Shown in pieces: positions 6,639-7,495 of a stretch of 7,495 nt of DNA; the stretch's first letter is position 1; every line of letters begins with the position of its first letter. The DNA comes from JBFKMV01 sp041629655 (GTDB lineage Bacteria > Acidobacteriota > Polarisedimenticolia > Polarisedimenticolales > Polarisedimenticolaceae), in contig JBFKMV010000217.1 of assembly GCA_041629655.1 (NCBI GenBank), positions 1-7,495 on the forward strand, written 5' to 3'. The notes beneath the pieces were generated by a model. It was not told where the DNA came from and searched no databases. It saw nothing but the letters and a program-made list of their open reading frames with translations. The position numbers and the translations under genes are program-made.

Positions 6639-6641
6639 AGG

Positions 6642-6758
6642 ATGAAGAAGATTTACGAGCGTCCGGCGATCGTCCACACCGAGAAACTCGAGGCGCGCGC
6701 CACGGTCTGCGCCAAGGCGGACGACGCCAGTTGTGGCGCGGGTCCGATCAGCAGCTGA
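6642..6758 (+). CDS. Candidate RiPP precursor peptide, 38 residues
   Basis: A 38-codon gene with a strong RBS and its own promoter. The N-terminal half (M-K-K-I-Y-E-R-P-A-I then V-H-T-E-K-L-E-A-R-A) is charged and contains Tyr5-x-x-Pro8-x-Ile10, resembling the YxxPxL leader motif that PqqD-like proteins bind in lasso-peptide systems. The C-terminal half is TVCAKADDASCGAGPISS, with Cys23 and Cys31 seven residues apart, a flexible Gly-Ala-Gly, and a Ser-Ser end. A leader/core split around residues 18-21 is inferred. Lying directly after the PqqD-like and radical SAM genes, it is the obvious substrate; thioether or other crosslinks involving the cysteines are possible. No lasso cyclase or protease pair is present, so a lasso product is unlikely. 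I do not recognise a named peptide family. It could instead be a small structural protein, but the context argues otherwise. Confidence 0.8.
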   Translation: MKKIYERPAIVHTEKLEARATVCAKADDASCGAGPISS

Positions 6759-6822
6759 CGCTTACCTACCGAGACGCCAGGAGGAACGCCGCGGCGGGCG
6801 GGGGGGTCCGCTCCGTAACCGC

Positions 6823-7495
6823 ATGAGACCTGTCGGGAAGCACATCGCGCTGGGTCTAGTGTTGCTCGGGTTGACCGGGCATGCGGTAGCGGAGACACCC
6901 GCAGTCGCGGCGTTTTCCTTTCATGTCGACACACCGTCCCTGCGGCTCGAGGCCGCGCCCGACGGGACGGACCTGATCCGCATCGAGGACTTCCGGGTCC
7001 ACGAGGGCCCGCCGGGGGCCCCCGACGTCCCCACCCGCGCCGTTCTGGTCGCCATTCCGCCGGGGGCCGTTCCGCGGCTCGAGGTGCGCCTGGCCGGCGA
7101 GACGTTGCGCCCCGGCGTGCAGCCCCGGCCCGTGCCGCGGGAACGGTTCGATGCGGAGGCGCTGGCCGCCCTCGACGCGCGGGACCTCGAGCGCGGCGAG
7201 CACGTCCACCCGCGCCTGGAGTACGTCCCCGCCCTGAGCTACTACGGCGGGCGCGAGACCTTCCCGGCGCGCCCGGCGTGGCTCGGCGAGATCGGCGTGC
7301 TGCGCAACCAACGCTACGTGGCGGTCCACCTGGCGCCGGTGCGGTACGACCCCTCGATCCGCGGCCTGCGCGTGGCGGGTCGGCTGGACCTGACCGTCAC
7401 GTTCGAGGGGGCGGAGCAGGGGGAGACGAGCCTCGCGGCGGCAGACCCGCATTTCGAGAGCGTCTACCGTGCCGCCTTCGTCAACTACGGTCAGG
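6823..7495 (+). CDS. Secreted gingipain-type (C25) cysteine protease, N-terminal prodomain only
   Basis: Open from ATG at 6823 through the right edge (224 codons). Residues 1-23 (Arg2, Lys6, hydrophobic GLVLLGLTG, then A-V-A) form a classical Sec signal peptide with cleavage expected before Glu24. The rest matches the prodomain of family C25 peptidases: PGAPDVPTRAVLVAIPPGA (about 65-83), paired beta-strand segments, YYGGRETFPARPAWLG, and RYVAVHLAPVRYDPSIRGLRVAGRL (about 166-190). The catalytic His-Cys domain would lie beyond the window, so activity is inferred. Gingipain-like enzymes are exported and activated by prodomain removal. It follows the peptide gene by 64 bases with no terminator between, so it is probably in the same transcript and might process the modified peptide outside the cytoplasm. 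No Shine-Dalgarno lies near the ATG; the nearest, AGGAGGAA at 6779-6786, is 36 bases away. The ATG is chosen because the signal peptide begins exactly there. Confidence 0.75.
   Translation, partial: MRPVGKHIALGLVLLGLTGHAVAETPAVAAFSFHVDTPSLRLEAAPDGTDLIRIEDFRVHEGPPGAPDVPTRAVLVAIPPGAVPRLEVRLAGETLRPGVQPRPVPRERFDAEALAALDARDLERGEHVHPRLEYVPALSYYGGRETFPARPAWLGEIGVLRNQRYVAVHLAPVRYDPSIRGLRVAGRLDLTVTFEGAEQGETSLAAADPHFESVYRAAFVNYGQ

Noticed and set aside
5116..6758. Pyrroloquinoline quinone biosynthesis locus
   Set aside because: Only the PqqD and radical SAM folds are shared; the small peptide lacks the Glu-x-x-x-Tyr core of PqqA, and no pqqB, pqqC or pqqF is present.
5116..6758. Lasso peptide cluster
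   Set aside because: There is no asparagine synthetase-like cyclase and no transglutaminase-like leader protease; only the YxxP leader and the PqqD fold are lasso-like.
6856..7452. Minus-strand open frame of 198 codons at the right edge
   Set aside because: Low-complexity composition; the plus strand reads as a signal peptide followed by a C25-type prodomain.

Overview
The window is very GC-rich, gene-dense bacterial DNA with strong third-position G/C bias, GTG/TTG starts and one-base gene junctions. No ribosomal RNA or phylogenetic marker pins the species. A secreted gingipain-type (C25) protease precursor next to a peptide-modification locus suggests a high-GC Gram-negative-type lineage (for example Myxococcota-, Gemmatimonadota- or Eisenbacteria-like groups), but this is inference only.

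Layout. Positions 1-1220 (minus strand) hold a GT4 glycosyltransferase whose 3' end lies beyond the left edge. It diverges across a 47-bp gap from an HPr-kinase-like P-loop protein (1268-2116, plus), which sits one base before a complete uvrC (2118-3929). A short gap with a GC hairpin and a plausible promoter leads to an exported or membrane-anchored alpha/beta-hydrolase-fold protein (4012-4917) whose nucleophile-elbow serine is replaced by glycine.

The right half is the most interesting part and looks like a compact RiPP (ribosomally made, post-translationally modified peptide) locus. It contains a PqqD-like recognition protein (5116-5424), a radical SAM enzyme with a reduced auxiliary-cysteine set (5426-6520), an unlisted-looking 38-residue peptide gene (6642-6758) with a YxxP-type N-terminal motif and a two-cysteine C-terminal half, and the start of a secreted C25-type protease with an N-terminal prodomain (6823 to the right edge). 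A 198-bp leader with an AT-rich patch, a promoter-like pair and an 11-bp hairpin precedes the PqqD gene. A near-consensus promoter overlaps the radical SAM stop codon and should drive the peptide gene separately.

Proposed working model (inference): the PqqD-like protein binds the peptide's N-terminal leader and presents it to the radical SAM enzyme, which modifies the Cys-containing C-terminal half. The adjacent secreted protease may process or be partnered with the product. The HPr-kinase-like protein resembles kinases found in some lasso-peptide clusters and could be an additional tailoring enzyme, but it is separated from the module by uvrC and the hydrolase. No transporter is visible in the window. 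Every stretch longer than about 200 bases is occupied by a gene; there are no tRNA, rRNA, CRISPR or insertion-sequence features that I can support.
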